64,000 bases of DNA from Lindgomyces ingoldianus (GCF_010093535.1 NW_022985163.1:2232712-2296711), one strand, 5' to 3'. Positions 45,034 to 59,022 are shown, numbered from the stretch's first letter. Notes: generated by a model not told the origin, from the letters alone. Translations and numbers: made by a program.

Positions 45034-45313
45034 TGTCTGTACGCAGCAGCAGCGTCGCGGCCTGGATACAAGCGATCGCGCACAAGCAGGATCACGTATC
45101 TATGTTACATGATGCTTGTGCGCGAACCTCTGTGCGCAAACATCTAAATATCCCCCCTTTCCTCTATATAGAGGAAAGACAAGAGCAATAGAACTAGAAA
45201 CATATTACCCTTACTTTACCTACCTTATACGCTGTGCACACTATACACTACTCTTACTTTTGCTACTTAAGTGCTTATACTATAAGCAGCTAGCTATTAG
45301 AGCCTATTTAACA
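45034..45313 (+). repeat. G 5' LTR
   Basis: Outer end GC-rich and unmutated (CGCAGCAGCAGCGTCGCGGC), versus CATAGTAGTAGTGTTATAGC in the 3' LTR. Ends TTTAACA. Confidence 0.85.
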
Positions 45314-48300
45314 CTAATTAGTAGTTAATTTAATTAACTATAAATTAGTAAAAGTAATAATAGAGTACCTACACTTTATAAGGTACTTTATTTTATTACT
45401 TATCTCTTAAAAAGAGTAATAATAGAGCACTTACGCCTTATAAGGTACTTTATTTAGTTACTTATTTCTTAGAATAGCAGATTAATCTGTTGCATTATAT
45501 AGCAAGCTCTACTACTATATAAAGTAAGAAGGAGATAGTGTAAGACATATACTAAAGCTATTAAAGCTGCATAACTTAGCAGCTAGATAATAGTAGATTA
45601 ATTCTTTACATTATACAGCAAGCTCTGCTACTGTACAAAGTAAGAAAAAAAATAGTGTAAGGCGCACACTAAAGCTATTAAAGCTGCACAACCTAGCAGC
45701 TAGATAACAGCAGTACCTACACAATCTACTAGAAAAGCAATTAACTATACTATTATAATAAAATTCTACTAGCAACTAATAACTCTATGTAATAATAAAA
45801 AAAAAATTTTTTTTTATTATATAAATAACTTATAAAGGATATAAAGATATTAGAGGTAACACTATAAAATAAGACTAGCCTAGAGTACTAAAATAATAAG
45901 ATTAATATATTAAAGGCTCTAATAAGCCTATAAACTTAATTATATATAAGTTACATAATTACTAATCTACATATAATAACTTAGAAAAGCGCTACTTTTT
46001 TAAGTTTATATATAAAGAATTTTAAAAGATAGACACTATAAAACTTCTTAGCACTTAGCTGCGTGTTTAAAAAAGAGCTTATATAAGTGCTAAAAGATAA
46101 AAAAAATTACACTATAGCTAAGTAACAAAAGTACTTAAGCTTAAAAGCTATATAATATAGCATAAAAGAAAGTAATTACACTAAAAAAGCTTTATATATA
46201 ACCTTTATTACTATATAAGGCTCTACATAGAAGTAGACTAAATATAATGCTGCTATTAACACTAAATATACTAGCATTACCTGCTTCTACACCTTAGCTA
46301 GCACTACACTAATTACTGTACAAATAATACATGCCACCCTACCTAACGCCTGCTCCACACCCTTAATTGTACACACTACTAATACTACCTGCACAATCTA
46401 TACTACATTACAACCTGTATACACTTCTACTCTAGAAAGAAACTACTAAAGAAAAACTTTTAGCAAACAAGATTATATAATTTTAAAAAGTATAAAAAAA
46501 ATAATAACTATATAAGTTAACTATATAACATTTTTATAAATAAAATAAAAATCTTTATTAATTTATATTAATAGCTAAATATCTAAGAAACTTAGTATAT
46601 AGACATCTTTCTAAATATTCTAAAAGGTTAGGCAAATATGTACTATATACATAATATAGGCCCTAGACATAACTAGAAGCATTTATATAACACCTTAAGC
46701 AGTTACTTTAACACTAATGTAAACTATAGCTAGTACTAAATAAACTAGATAATAATAACTTTTACATAATACTAATAAAAAAACTTTAATAAGAGTTTAT
46801 ATAAAGTTCTTAAAATAATAATTAATAAGCTTATACTTATATAAAAAGCACTAAAAATAAATTTTTAAAAAAATGTTTTACTACACACTACTATTATATA
46901 AGCCTATTAAGAATAACTAGAACTAGAACATACTATGTTTACTATTAAGCTTTTATGTAAAGCCTTATTTAGTAACTAATAAGCATTACTCTAAGTTACT
47001 ATAAACTAAAAGGTAAACTAATACCTCTAGAAACTACCTAATGTATACTACATAGACTACTAATATAACTCTGCATAATAAGAGTTTACATAATAAGAAG
47101 AAAGCTTCTCTCTATGTAAAAAAAAACAATATAAATTTTTTTTATCTAGGTTTAGGCTATAATCTAAAGATAACTATATATAGATAAAGAAGTGCTTTGT
47201 CTACTATAAAAAAAAGTTAGTTATTAAACTACTCTTATAATAACTATACACAAGCAAAGAACTAGTACGTTGCCTTATATAAAGACTTTTATAATAAAAC
47301 CTTATTATATAAAGCTATTACCTTATACATTTAAGACTTTAAAAGTTACTTTAAAAAATAAAATAAAAAAGTAAAGATACTAAAAAAGCTATTAACTATC
47401 TTACCTTTACTGCCTATCTACACTATGCAACAGAAGAGGACATTTATAGCATTAAACCTAAGAAGTATGCTAAGCAGTTTATCCTTAACAACTAATACTA
47501 TATAGTATACTAAGGTAAACTATAAAATATAAGTGCAGCAAAGATCTCTACTATTAGCAAGTCTTAACTTAAAGTGTACATATAAGAGAACCTATGTATA
47601 GAAATTAATTAGATACTTAGCTAAATAAATATTAGCTTTAAAGGCTAGACACTAAAAAAATTAATTAGTACTATATAAATCTAAAACCTAATTAGTCTAG
47701 TTACATACTACATTCTAAAGACTTTAACACTATTTCTACTATTACTAGCAGATGCTAACTAACTTAAGGCATACTTTAATAACATTCTAAATATTATTAT
47801 ATGTAAAGATAAAACTACTGTTTTTATTATATAAAAATAAAGACACCTTTTTTTAATATTAGTAAGAAAAAATCTATATTTTTCTTTACTAAATTAAAAC
47901 TTTACTACCTCTACTGCTAATTTAAACACCCCTGCATAAAAAAACTCTAGAAGATGCTAACTAGCGCTAGCTATAACATTAATGCTGCAGTGCTAGAAAA
48001 GATTAAAAAGTTTTACTACTTTTACTAATTATATAACTAGGCTCTATAAAAATTTAAGTTTATAATTAAAAATAACACCTACTTTAACTATAAAGTTGTT
48101 ATTAATATTATATAAATTAATAATAAAAATGTCTTATATGTTATTAATATAGACATATTATTTTAGGCTGCTATATTCTTAAAATCTATGTCTGTACAAG
48201 ATACCTAGAATGCACTGTGCAAATGCTAGATTAACACTTATTAAAGACTCTTAGACTATATTATGTATAACTTTAGTATAAACTTTGCTTTAAAGGATTT

Positions 48301-49326
48301 TTAAGCTTATATAAAAATTATAAGAGCTATATATAGGCAGATGCCTATAGAAGCACATTAAGTAGTTAAAAAGGTTAAGCATGTGCATACACCTCTCTAA
48401 TAAGTGTTTAACATCCTAAAGACTAAGCTAGGTAACTATACAGATAATAAGGCTCTTCTGCAGATAGCAGTTAAGGCTCTAAACAACATAGCTAGCCTAC
48501 ATAGTCTAGTACCCACACTGCTAGTCTTTAGAGCATACTTAAGAATTAACCTAGACTTTTTACTATTGCTAAACATTATTACATAAGTAAGCGTTATATA
48601 AAAGGTAATAAAAATACTTTAAAAGAACTATGTAAAAGTAAACATTAATTATATAATTAACACTTATAATAGCCTTATAATATATAAAGTTCTTAACTTT
48701 CTTTTTAGCTTAAAGATTATAGCATAAAAGAAAAAGAAAAGCTAGACTAGCCTATATAAAATTAAGAGCATTAAAGAGAAAAACATTATTATTAAAAAAA
48801 AATAGCCTACTAAAGCTCTAATATACATAAGTTAAACTATACTATAAAGAAAAAAAAGAAGACAACTTACTTATAATAAATAACCTAGATAAACTAATCT
48901 CTATATAAAGAGATCTTTTAAAAAAAAGAAAAAAAGAACAGCCTTATAAAAATATTATAAAGGCAGAACTAAAGCCTACTATAGACTAAGCCTCTTAGAA
49001 TAGCAATGCTGCACTAGTGCAAAAGAAAAATATAAATACTAAAAAAAGTAAAAAGTAAAAAAAACTTATATAAAGTGTAGACTAGGTATTTCTAACCTAG
49101 AAAAAAATAATTAGGCCTTATTTATTAAGCTTTATATAGACAGTGTAATTACTACACCTAAAAAACTATTTAAGAAATTAGACTGTATAGAAATAAACAC
49201 TTTAATTACTAATAGCACTTTTAAGGTTATAGTGTACAACTTAATAAAGTATAAAAGTTAGATTTTAACTTTTACTTTATATAAAAAGTAAAAGGTAAAA
49301 CAACTTAATTATATAAGAAATCCTGC
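45314..49326 (+). pseudogene. G gag and integrase (RIP-inactivated)
   Basis: Plus strand. Integrase core near 48060-48600: INIIQINNKNVLYVINIDIL, MPIEAHQVVKKV (the PVEAHxSxGKVER motif), LLQIAVKALNNIASLHSLVP and TLLVFRAYLRIN. This is a typical fungal copia-like integrase series. The 60-codon open piece at 48404-48586 is part of it, not a gene. Gag side (45.4-47.9 kb) is unrecognisable in detail. Confidence 0.7.
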
Positions 49327-49644
49327 TGTCACGGTATCCTCCCCGGATCCTAGACATAACTGTATTAGACGCGTACTAGAGTATTATTAGTGCACGTCTA
49401 ACATAAACACAACACAACACAGACATAAACTTAAGCATAAACTGCCTTAACACTAACTAAACTTAGAATAGGCTTAATTTATACTTAAAGCGCTTAGACT
49501 TCTAAGCTAAGTATTTAATTACTAATTTCTTTTTAAACCTTCTTATTTCTTACATAATGTCTTGTACTTACTATAATACTTTATATAGTAATTAAACTAG
49601 ACCTCTATAAAGCTTTATAACTTTACTTATACATAATTATAACA
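49327..49644 (+). repeat. H 5' LTR
   Basis: 318 bp. First ~100 bp nearly unmutated (TGTCACGGTATCCTCCCCGG, versus TGTTACAGTATCCTCTCTAG at 54674). Inner end mutated. Confidence 0.93.
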
Positions 49645-49699
49645 TTATGTTGTGTTAAAACTTTAGCTAAGAATAGCCTCTAAATCTAATCTAATAAGC

Positions 49700-52600
49700 T
49701 TAGTACTTATATAACTTTAAGCTATTAAAGTAAGCTAAAAAGCCTTCTAAAAAGCGCTTACTTTATAAAAAAGCTGCTATGTTATAAGCTTTAAAGCTTT
49801 TTAAAAAAACTTTAAAAAACAGCTTTACATTATTAAGTAGTCTGTTTCTACTTTAACTTTTATTATAGTAGTAGAAACTAAGAACTTACTAGCCTTAAAG
49901 CTTACCTAGAAGTCTAGAGATAGCTTAACTCTTTTCTGCTTAACACTACTTATAACCTGTAACTTTTCTAACTTAGTAATAAAATCTAACTAACTCCCTA
50001 ATCCTCTACTATTTAATAGAAAATAGAAAGACCTACTTTTCTTCTTATATAAGCTTTAATATAAACTTAAAGAAAACATAAACTAATTTCTCTCTATACA
50101 CTTTTAGTTACTATATGCCTACTTTTAACTTAACTATAATATAATAGCTTTAATTAACTTACTAATAAATAAAAATATTATTAACTTAAACTAATTTATA
50201 GTGTTTTTATAAGTAACTTATAAAGACCTAAATAAAAAGTTAATAGCCCTAAGTTACCTAAACATTTTATAATAATAAAAAAAAAGCTTTACTTTACACT
50301 TTACTAAGTTTTACTAACTTATATCTAATATAGGCCTAAATAAGATAGGTCTAATTACAGCCTTATATAACTCCCTCTTAACTAAACTATAACACACTAT
50401 AGTAGGAGAACCCCTTTTAAACAACTTTAATGCGTATGCAAACCTAATTACTACCTATAATAATAACATAAGGTTTCTTCTTATATAAGCTCTAATACAC
50501 CTCTAAACTAGCGCAGTTACAAATAAGAACTTTAACATAATAAAAATTAATTTAAATTATGCTCTAGTTAGTTCTAAAAAGTGTAAAGATTATAAGAAAA
50601 AAAGTTAATGCTTTAAGTGTAGTAAGTATAGTTATATCTTTTAAAACTACTTTATTCCTCTTTATTAAGTCTACATAAGTAGCGCTGCTAGTACTTATTA
50701 AAAATTTTTACTATTTTAATTTTATTTTTATAAGGGCTTTAACTTATATTTAAGCTCTAATCCTTTTTGCCACTCTTAACGTAGCTGCAGCTATAGTAGT
50801 AGAAGCCTGTAAAAAGGCTTGTTCTAGGGCTAAGTTACTCTCTAGGACTAATTTAACACTAGATCTCTGCTAACTTATAGGCTAAGTCCTCTACTAATAA
50901 CTAGAAGTACTAAGTTAATATTCTTATATATTTATAATAAAAAACTATATTAGCTTTAATATAGGCTCTTATTAACTTAAAAGTAAACAGCATAAGTTAC
51001 ATTAATAAAGAACTAGCGCATAAACTAAATCTTTAATTAACACTACTTACTTAAATAATTTACTTAACTAGATTTAATAGAAAATAACTTAAAAAAGGTT
51101 TTATCTTTTATACTATAACTATTATAATTACTTACTAACACTATAAAGAGTAGATTAAGCTCTATGTAATAAACACAGAATGTTATAACTTAATTCTAGA
51201 ACAACTATAGCTATATTAGCATAAGGTTGCTTTTAATTACTAAGAGTAAGTCCTAAACTTTAACTTTTCTTAATGCTAAGATATATGCTTACGCTTACAC
51301 CTAAACAACACTTAAGTAGCACTTAATATAGAAGGTTTCTAGACTTACTTTTTAATAACTTAAAGAAAAACTACCTAAGTAAGGCTAATAAGCTAGGCCT
51401 CTTACTAAAATAGGCTATATAAAATAATTTAATAACTACTTAAACTTAAAAAAAAGAAAGCTTTTAAGAAATTTTTACCTACTTAATTTAAACATAAACT
51501 AAGACTTAAACAGTAAATAGACATCTACTACATAGAACCTGCTCTATTTATAACTCTAGCTTAATAACTAGATTATAAAATCTACGCAGTTATAATTTCT
51601 AATATAGACTAAGCTTTAGCTCTCTAAAAACACACTAACTTAAGAATAATAGTCTTTTAAGACTACTACAACTTATTACATATTTTTTTAAGATAAGTCT
51701 AATAAGCTTTTAATATAACATTTATATAATTACTAAATAACTTTTAAGCCTAGTAAATAACCTAGTTATAGGCTACTATATAGGATGTTGCTAAATAAAT
51801 TAAAAGTGCTTTAAAAATACTTTAATAAAAACTTAAAAAAAAAGTTTATTTAAGCTAGCTTCTTACTAGTAGTGTTACCTATACTATTTATAAAGAAACT
51901 TAAGAGTAGGCTTTAATTTTATGTTAACTACTAAGGACTAAATGCTGTTACTATTAAAAACTAATACTTAATTTTTTTTTTTACAGGAAACCCTAAGCTA
52001 ACTAAGTAAAGTAAAGTATTTTATAAAGTTAGATATTATTACTGCCTTTAATAAGCTAAAAATAGCAAAGAGTAATAAGTAGCTAACAGCATTTTAGACT
52101 TAATATAGACTATTTAAGTACCTAGTAATGCCCTTTAGCTTAGCTAACGCGCCTAGTACTTTTTAACATTTTATAAACAACTTGCTCTAACTCTACTTAG
52201 ACATGTTCTGCACTATGTATATTAATAATATTTTAATCTATAGTAATAGCCTTTTAGAGCATAAATAGCATATACGCTTAATGCTAAAGGCTATAAAAGA
52301 AGCAGGTCTGTAACTTAACATAGATAAATGTAAGTTCTACTAATTAAAGGTTACATATTTAAAATATATAATCTCTATAAATAGCATCTAAATAGACCCT
52401 ATTAAGGTTTAGACTATGCTAGATTAGTAATACTTAAAGAACATAAAGGATGTTTAAGCTTTTATAAAATTTACTAACTTTTACTAATAATTTATTAATA
52501 ACTTTTTGCAGCAAGTAAGCTCTATAATTACACTTACTAAAAAAGGGATTTAATTTAACTTTAACTTAAATTACTAATAGTCTTTTAACTAGCTAAAAAA

Positions 52601-54655
52601 AGCTTTTACTAAAGCCCTAATACTCTACTACTTTAACTTTAAACTACTAATACTTATAGAAGCTAATGCCTTAGACTATGTAGTAGCAGGAGTTCTTTTC
52701 TAGACTAAGCTAGATAGGACTATTAAGCCTATTACATACTTCTTAAAAAAAATAAGTTCTGTAAAAGGCAATTATAAGATTTATAATAAGAAATTACTTA
52801 CTATAGTACACTACTTTAAATAATAGCAACCTAAACTAGAAGGTGCAGCGCATCTAATACAGGTTCTATTTAACTATAAGAACTTATAGTACTTTGTAAC
52901 TATAAAATAACTTAGCTACTAATAAGCTTATTAGTTTAAATACTTATTTTATTTTAATTTTAAAATTACTTATTATCTTAGTTAAAACAAAGAGAAACTA
53001 GATGCCTTTATAAGGCAATTCTAAAACGTCCTTACTTAGAAAAAAGTGTAAAAAGCTTAACACTAAACTTTACTTTAACTTAAGCTATTTTTAGACCTTA
53101 ACCTAAATAAAATAAATTAAATAATTAAATAAATTATTACTAATAAGTATCTAAATAATAAATTTATTTAAAAAACTTTAGACTTACTCTAAAATAGCAC
53201 TAGTTAGTTAAAGAAGGTAACACTAGCTAACTATAAAAACTAAAATAGTAAGCTGTATTACTATAACTAACTTATAATTTTTAATTTTAATAAACTAAGA
53301 ATTAAACTACTTTAAATTATACACAACTTGCCTATTAAAGGACACCTAGGCAGAGGAAAGACTCTTAACCTACTACAGAGAGAGTACTACTAGCCCTGCA
53401 TGTTCTATACTGTACGCTAATATGTATTATGTTGCTATACTTGCTGTAAAGTAAAGGCCTTTTAAGAAAGGTATAATAGCCTACTTAAACTACTTTTAAT
53501 CCTTAAATAAGCTTAAAAAGACATATTAATTAATTTTATTATAAACCTACCCCTATCTAAAGAGTATATAAATATTATAGTAGTTATTAATTACTTAACT
53601 AAGTATTAACACTTAATACTATATTCCTCTATAACTGCCCCTAATATAGCCTAGTTATTCTACTAATACATATAAGTTTACTATAGCCTGCCTAACATAA
53701 TTATATTAAATAAAGGTATGTAGTTTGTCTTAGCTTTCTAGAATAAACTTTGTAAATAGCTTTAAATTATCTTTTATCTATCTACAGCTTTTTACCTAAA
53801 GACTAATAGCTAGACTAAAAATGTAAACACTGTAATAAAATAAGTCTTATAAGTGTATATAAACTACTAGTAGAATAACTAGGTAAAATAGTTAGCTATA
53901 GCATAGTTTAAAGCTAATAACATAACATTTAAATTAACATAAGTATCTCTATTTTTAGTAAACTATAGATACTACTTTTAAATAAAATTTAAACTACTTT
54001 TAAATACCCTCTAACTAACTTATTAATTTATATAAGTAATAAATGTAAATAGACTTATTAATAAAATTTAAAATATATTTAAATATGTTTATAAAAAGCT
54101 TATATAGGCTTAAGCTTTTTAATAAGAGTACATAAACTAATTTTAAACTCTTGCCCCTGCGTATGCAGCTAGCAAGAAGGTCTAGCTAGACACTAGAAAT
54201 ATTTAAATAAACTAATAATTAAAAAAAACTTAATTAAAAAAACCTTAGCCCCTTTACAGTAGCCTATATAGTCTTATTATATGCTTACTAATTAATCCTA
54301 CCTAACAGCATAAAGATACACCCTGTGTTTTACATATTATTACTGCGCTAAGTAGCCTCTAAATCTAACTATCTACCTAGACAGCTAAACTTGCTACTTA
54401 AACCTATTATTATAAACAATAAACTAAAATATGTTATAAAAAATATTAAATAAATCTAGTTTAATAAGAAAAAATGTATTTATAAATACCTTATAAAATA
54501 AACTAGATACAACAAACTGTTGTAGGAACCTATAAAAGCCCTATAAAAGAACTCTGCAGTAACCTAATTCTACACCTAATACCTATCTAAACTAAACTTA
54601 TACCCTAATAAAGACAACTTAATGCTAGAACTACTAATGTAAAGGATTCTCTTTC
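49700..54655 (+). pseudogene. H gag-pol with chromodomain (RIP-inactivated)
   Basis: Plus strand. Zinc-knuckle remnant CFKCSKYSYIF.NY near 50605-50650. RT 51960-52450: KYFIKLDIITAFNKLKIAKS, YLVMPFSLANAPSTF, and the catalytic box MYINNILIYS (52215-; YIDD expected). RNase H EANALDYVVAGVLF near 52660. Integrase HHCC HNLPIKGHLGRGKTLNLLQR then CCYTCC near 53320-53460. Chromodomain KLKYVIKNI...YKYLIK.TRYNKLL.EPIKAL near 54415-54545. Numerous stops. Confidence 0.85.
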
Positions 54656-54656
54656 T

Positions 54657-54670
54657 AATAAAAGGGGGGG
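54657..54670 (+). promoter_or_regulatory. Polypurine tract of H
   Basis: Purine run ending in seven G just upstream of the 3' LTR: the usual plus-strand priming site of LTR retrotransposons. Its side fixes H's orientation as plus. Confidence 0.85.
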
Positions 54671-54673
54671 TAC

Positions 54674-54991
54674 TGTTACAGTATCCTCTCTAGATCCTAG
54701 ACATAACTGTATTAAACGTGTACTAAAGTATTATTAGTGCACATCTAATATAAACATAACATAATATAGACATAAACTTAAGCATAAACTACTTTAACAC
54801 TAACTAAACTTAAAACAGGCTTAATTTATACCTAAAGCGCTTAGACTTTTAAGCTAAGTATTTAATTACTAATTTCCTTCTAAACCTTTCTATTCCTCAC
54901 ACAACGTCTTGTACCTACTATGATACCTCACGTAGTAATTAAACTAGACCTCCGTGAAGCTCTATAACCTTACTCGTGCACAATCGTGACA
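54674..54991 (+). repeat. H 3' LTR
   Basis: 318 bp. Start mutated; outer ~130 bp nearly unmutated (GACCTCCGTGAAGCTCTATA, versus GACCTCTATAAAGCTTTATA). Confidence 0.93.
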
Positions 54992-54996
54992 CCTGC

Positions 54997-56733
54997 CTAG
55001 TGTTTACTAGCTACTTAAATAAATAAAAATACAAAATTCTTACTTAATTACTAACTATTTAGAGAATAAGCTAGAGACTACTTTTAGCTATAAAAGTAAG
55101 CCTAAAAGCTATGTATAAAATGCATTTTAAACTATGTAATATTACATAAGTGTACATTTAATTAACAGATAAGCTTATGCGCATGTTGTATATAAAGCTA
55201 CTAAAAAAGATGCGCTAGAGCTTTCTACTAAATACTATACTCTAGGTTGTATAACTCTTGTATAGAGCTACTAAATTAGGACTGTATTAGTTTAAGATAT
55301 ACTATAACTACTATAAAAATAAGCTATATATGCATATTTTTTATACAACCCCTACTTTTTAATTATAGATAAAGAAAAGCACACTTTTAGTATTACTAGA
55401 TTATAAATAAACAACACTTTAAGCATTATAATAAAGGATTTTACATAAAGAGAAAAAAAAAACTATAAAAAGTAAAGTTTTATATAAAAAAAAACTATTT
55501 TAGTAAAAAAGCAGCTTATTAAGTTTAATAGTAGAAGAATTAAACTTACACATAACATAATAGTTCTTACTTAAAAAAAATAAGTAAGCTACTTTTATAT
55601 AATTAACTTAAAAAATAAAGATGCTGTATAATAATATGTTAAGTAATATGTAAGAGAGGTATATATTACATTTATATATTAACTAAAGGCAGCATTTAAC
55701 CTTTTTATTACTGCACAAACTATAGACTTTTTACATAATAATATTAACACACTTAACATATAAATCTAATAGTAGATAGATAATAGTAAGCGTAGTCTTA
55801 CTTTCTTACTATTATAGCTTAATAGTGTAAAGCTATTTATCTTTATAAATAAATTATTTACTAATAATAAAATCTTAGCTTATAGCTAGAATTCTTAATT
55901 ATATTAAGTAATAAAGACTATATAAAGTAAAGTAACTACTTTAAAATACTAAGTAACATTATACACTAAAATTTTACTAAGTGTAAAAAAGTAACTAAGA
56001 GTGTCTTTACTAGTAAACTATATAAAATAGTTAAAAAGTTTAATAATATAATTACTTTTAGTATAACTTTATAGTAAATTATATAAATGCTTAAACTACT
56101 ACTAATTCTAGTAGTAATCTACATAGATTTAAAGTTTCTATATAATTACTTTATTAAGCTAGGCACTACTAGTAAAAAGTAATTTATAATTAACATTATA
56201 TTACTCTATAAATTATATAAAAAAAATTACTAAGATTAAGTAAATTAATAGTAAAAATAACTTAGTAAATGCATGTATAAAGAAAACACTAAATTAGGCT
56301 TTTTAATTATTAGTCTTAACTAACTACCTCTCTATTTAGATAGAAGCATCTGTAGACTAGCTAGATCCTGTGCGCAAAGATGCCTTAGACTAACTAGACT
56401 AATAACACTTTTATATAAGGCTTATTTTTTTATATTTTTTTTTATATTATACACACTTATTTTTCTTATTATAAGGATCTATTACTGCTAGCACTATATA
56501 AAAAAAGAAAAGAGCTAGAGAATTGTATAGTAAAGCTTAGAAAGCAAAGAATAAAGAAAAGAAAAGCTATTTATATAGCATAACTAGCCTATCCTAACGC
56601 ACAGCATTACTAGGGGCAAGTTCTAATAAATAGAGTAGAGTAAAGGCAGAACATAATTAGATAGACCTACACAGACAGAAGAGAGGTAACGCGTATAAAA
56701 GGTAACTTTTTAGATAAAAAGAAAAGTTGCTAG
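54997..56733 (+). pseudogene. G reverse transcriptase/RNase H (RIP-inactivated)
   Basis: Plus strand. Copia-type RT/RNase H pieces: VEELNLHIT, LLLHKLQTFYI, then RNase H-like segments near 56090-56400 and a K/R-rich C-terminus. Much degraded; assigned from piece order and from position after the integrase. Confidence 0.6.
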
Positions 56734-57012
56734 TGTTTATACATAGTAGTAGTGTTATAGCCTAGATATAAGCAATTGCGCATAAGTAGGATTACATATC
56801 TATGTTATATAATGCTTATGTGTAAACCTCTATGCGTAAACATCTAAATATCCCCCTTTTTTTTATATAAAGAAAAGATAAGAGTAATAGAACTAGAAAC
56901 ATATTGCCCTTACTTTACCTACCTTATACACTGTGCACACTGTACACTACTCTTACTCTTGCTACTTAAGTGCTTATACTATAAGCAGCTAGCTATTAGA
57001 GCCTATTTAATA
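56734..57012 (+). repeat. G 3' LTR
   Basis: 279 bp, ends TTTAATA (TTTAACA in the 5' LTR). 5' half RIP-mutated, 3' half well preserved (CTGTGCACACTGTACACTAC). Confidence 0.85.
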
Positions 57013-57918
57013 ATAGTAGTATTTTTATTCTTCTCTTTTTAAAAGTTTAGGTAATTTTAGTAGAAATGTCCTACTTTTTTAAGCTTAGGTAGGCCTTATT
57101 TTTTAACTACTTTTATTATTCCTTTATTAGAGGCAGTCTATTACGTTCTAAAACTTAGTTTTTCTTTAAAAGAAAGCTTTATATATGTTTTATGTAACTA
57201 AGATCTATTAGTTTCTCTTTATAGCAGTTATTATAAGTTGTTACTTATATAATAAAGTTTTTAAAAGTAGTTAGTCTATTATTATGTATAAACTTATCTT
57301 TTATTACTTTACTTAGTCTATTATAAAATATATAGTAAAGGGCTTTTTAATCTATCTATCTACAGATAGCTAATTATTTCTAAAAGTGTACTACATAGTT
57401 CTAAGCTATACTATTACCTTATTTTAAGGTGTTTAGTTTATCTACTGTAATTTTTTATTTATCTATAGTTTTATAAATAGCTTTTAAAGCTTTTTTAAAG
57501 TTTTTAACACTACTAAATACCTCTTTTATTTTAGAAGTAAGTGTTACGCTATTAGCTCTAAAGTCTATCTAGTTATCTGCGTGTAGTTAGAACTAGATTA
57601 TAGAGAGACCTTTTAAGTGCAGTTCTATCTAGGATATTATTTCTACATTAGTCTAAAATGCTTCTTTATTATATTATATATAAAAGTAGCATTTAGTAAA
57701 GAAAGAGTAAAGGTTTTTTAGTAATTCTTTAAAAAGCTTTAAAAAAGCTAGTCTTAAAGTTTTTTTAGCTATAATGCTTATTTTCTTAGTTAAAATATTC
57801 TAAAGTTTAGCTAGTTTTACTTATAATTTATATATTTAGTAGGTGTAGTTAGTAGCTTATTAAAAGTTTATAGGCTAAAAAAGGCTATAAGTTTTTATTA
57901 CTTTTTAGTAAAAGCTTA
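57013..57918 (-). pseudogene. A2 gag remnant
   Basis: Complement matches A1 gag 27730-28720 piecewise, including the zinc-knuckle segment (TGTCCTACTTTTTTAAGC at 57069-). Heavily mutated, no usable frame. Confidence 0.75.
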
Positions 57919-57920
57919 TA

Positions 57921-59020
57921 ACGTACTTCATAGGCGAGTTGCTTACACACCTGAGTTGCTTACTTTTGCTAAGACCCTACTAAACCACCCTTCTTACACT
58001 AATGCATTCCCTATAACACTACTTAGACGCGCTAAAAGAACATTAGATATAGCTTATGCTCTAAGCTTTTAAATAAGATATAAAACTTTTAAAAAAATAT
58101 GCTATAGCTATGTATAAAGTCCTATAAAAGATAATAAATAACTATAGCACTAGATAACTTTTATAAGCTAATTCTACAGCTAAATTATAAAGGCTAGGCA
58201 ATAAAAAGAAGCAGGTAATTATTAAGACTATACTTAAGCTATATGCACAAGGAATTTCCCCTTAGATAGCATTTATAGCTAATATAGCTAATTCTTTACA
58301 CGCTAAGCGTAATCTAGGCTATGTTTGTATAAACTAGCCTAGTATGTTTGTAAAGTGTTATTTAAAGCTTAAAGTAAAGTTTTAAGTATAAGTATAGTTA
58401 AAAAATATCTAGCTAATTATAAACCTTATTTTGCTAAAGTTATATGTATTATTATTCTAAATGCTATACTTAGCTTTAATATTCTCTATAAGGCTAAACC
58501 TGCTTTAAATTACTCTAAGACTCTTATAAAAGGCTTTTTTATAGTTATACTTACACTTAAATGTTACTTTAAGCTTTAAATAACACTTTATAAACATACT
58601 AGGCTAGTTTATATAAACATAGCCTAGATTATACTTAGCGCGTAAAGAATTAGCTATATTAGCTATAAATACTATCTAAGAGGAAATTTCTTATGCATAT
58701 AGCTTAAGTATAGTCTTAATAATTACCTGCTTTTTTTTATTACCTAGCCTTTATAATTTAGCTGTAGAATTAGCTTATAAAGGTTATCTAGCGCTATAGT
58801 TATTTATTATCTTTTATAGAACCTTATATATAGCTATAGCACATTTTTTTAAGAGTTTTATGTCTTATTTAAAAGCTTAAAGTGTAAGCTGTATCTAACA
58901 TTTTTTTAGCGCGTCTAAGTAGTGTTGTGGGGAATGCATTAGTGTAAAAAGGGTGGTTTAGTAGGGTCTTAGCAAAAGTAAGCAACTTGGGTGTGTAAGC
59001 AACTCGCCTATAAAGTACGT
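57921..59020. mobile_element. Fold-back element F1, 1100 bp
   Basis: TA on both sides (57919-57920, 59021-59022). Left arm 57921-58398 and right arm 58543-59020 are reverse complements over about 478 bp each, leaving a loop of about 144 bp. Arms contain ACACCTGAGTTGCTTACTTT at left and its near-complement at right. No coding sequence. Confidence 0.92.
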
Positions 59021-59022
59021 TA

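Larger units (their letters stand above)
49327..54991 (+). mobile_element. Chromovirus H (Ty3/gypsy), inserted in G
   Basis: 5665 bp, TG...CA, LTRs 318 and 318 bp, exact TSD CCTGC (49322-49326, 54992-54996). Polypurine tract AAAAGGGGGGG ends at 54670, three bases before the 3' LTR. Shorter than A/B/E and lacking the reverse-oriented ORF. Confidence 0.95.
45034..57012 (+). mobile_element. Ty1/copia-like retrotransposon G, carrying H
   Basis: LTRs 45034-45313 (280 bp) and 56734-57012 (279 bp) align base for base apart from RIP-type changes. Order on plus strand is gag, integrase, [H], RT/RNase H: integrase before RT is the copia arrangement. Without H about 6.3 kb. The flanks do not match (CTTAC left, ATAGT right) and belong to different A copies, so this is probably a recombined product. 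Confidence 0.8.

Noticed and set aside
48404..48586. 60-codon open frame
   Set aside because: Surviving piece of the G integrase, not an independent gene.
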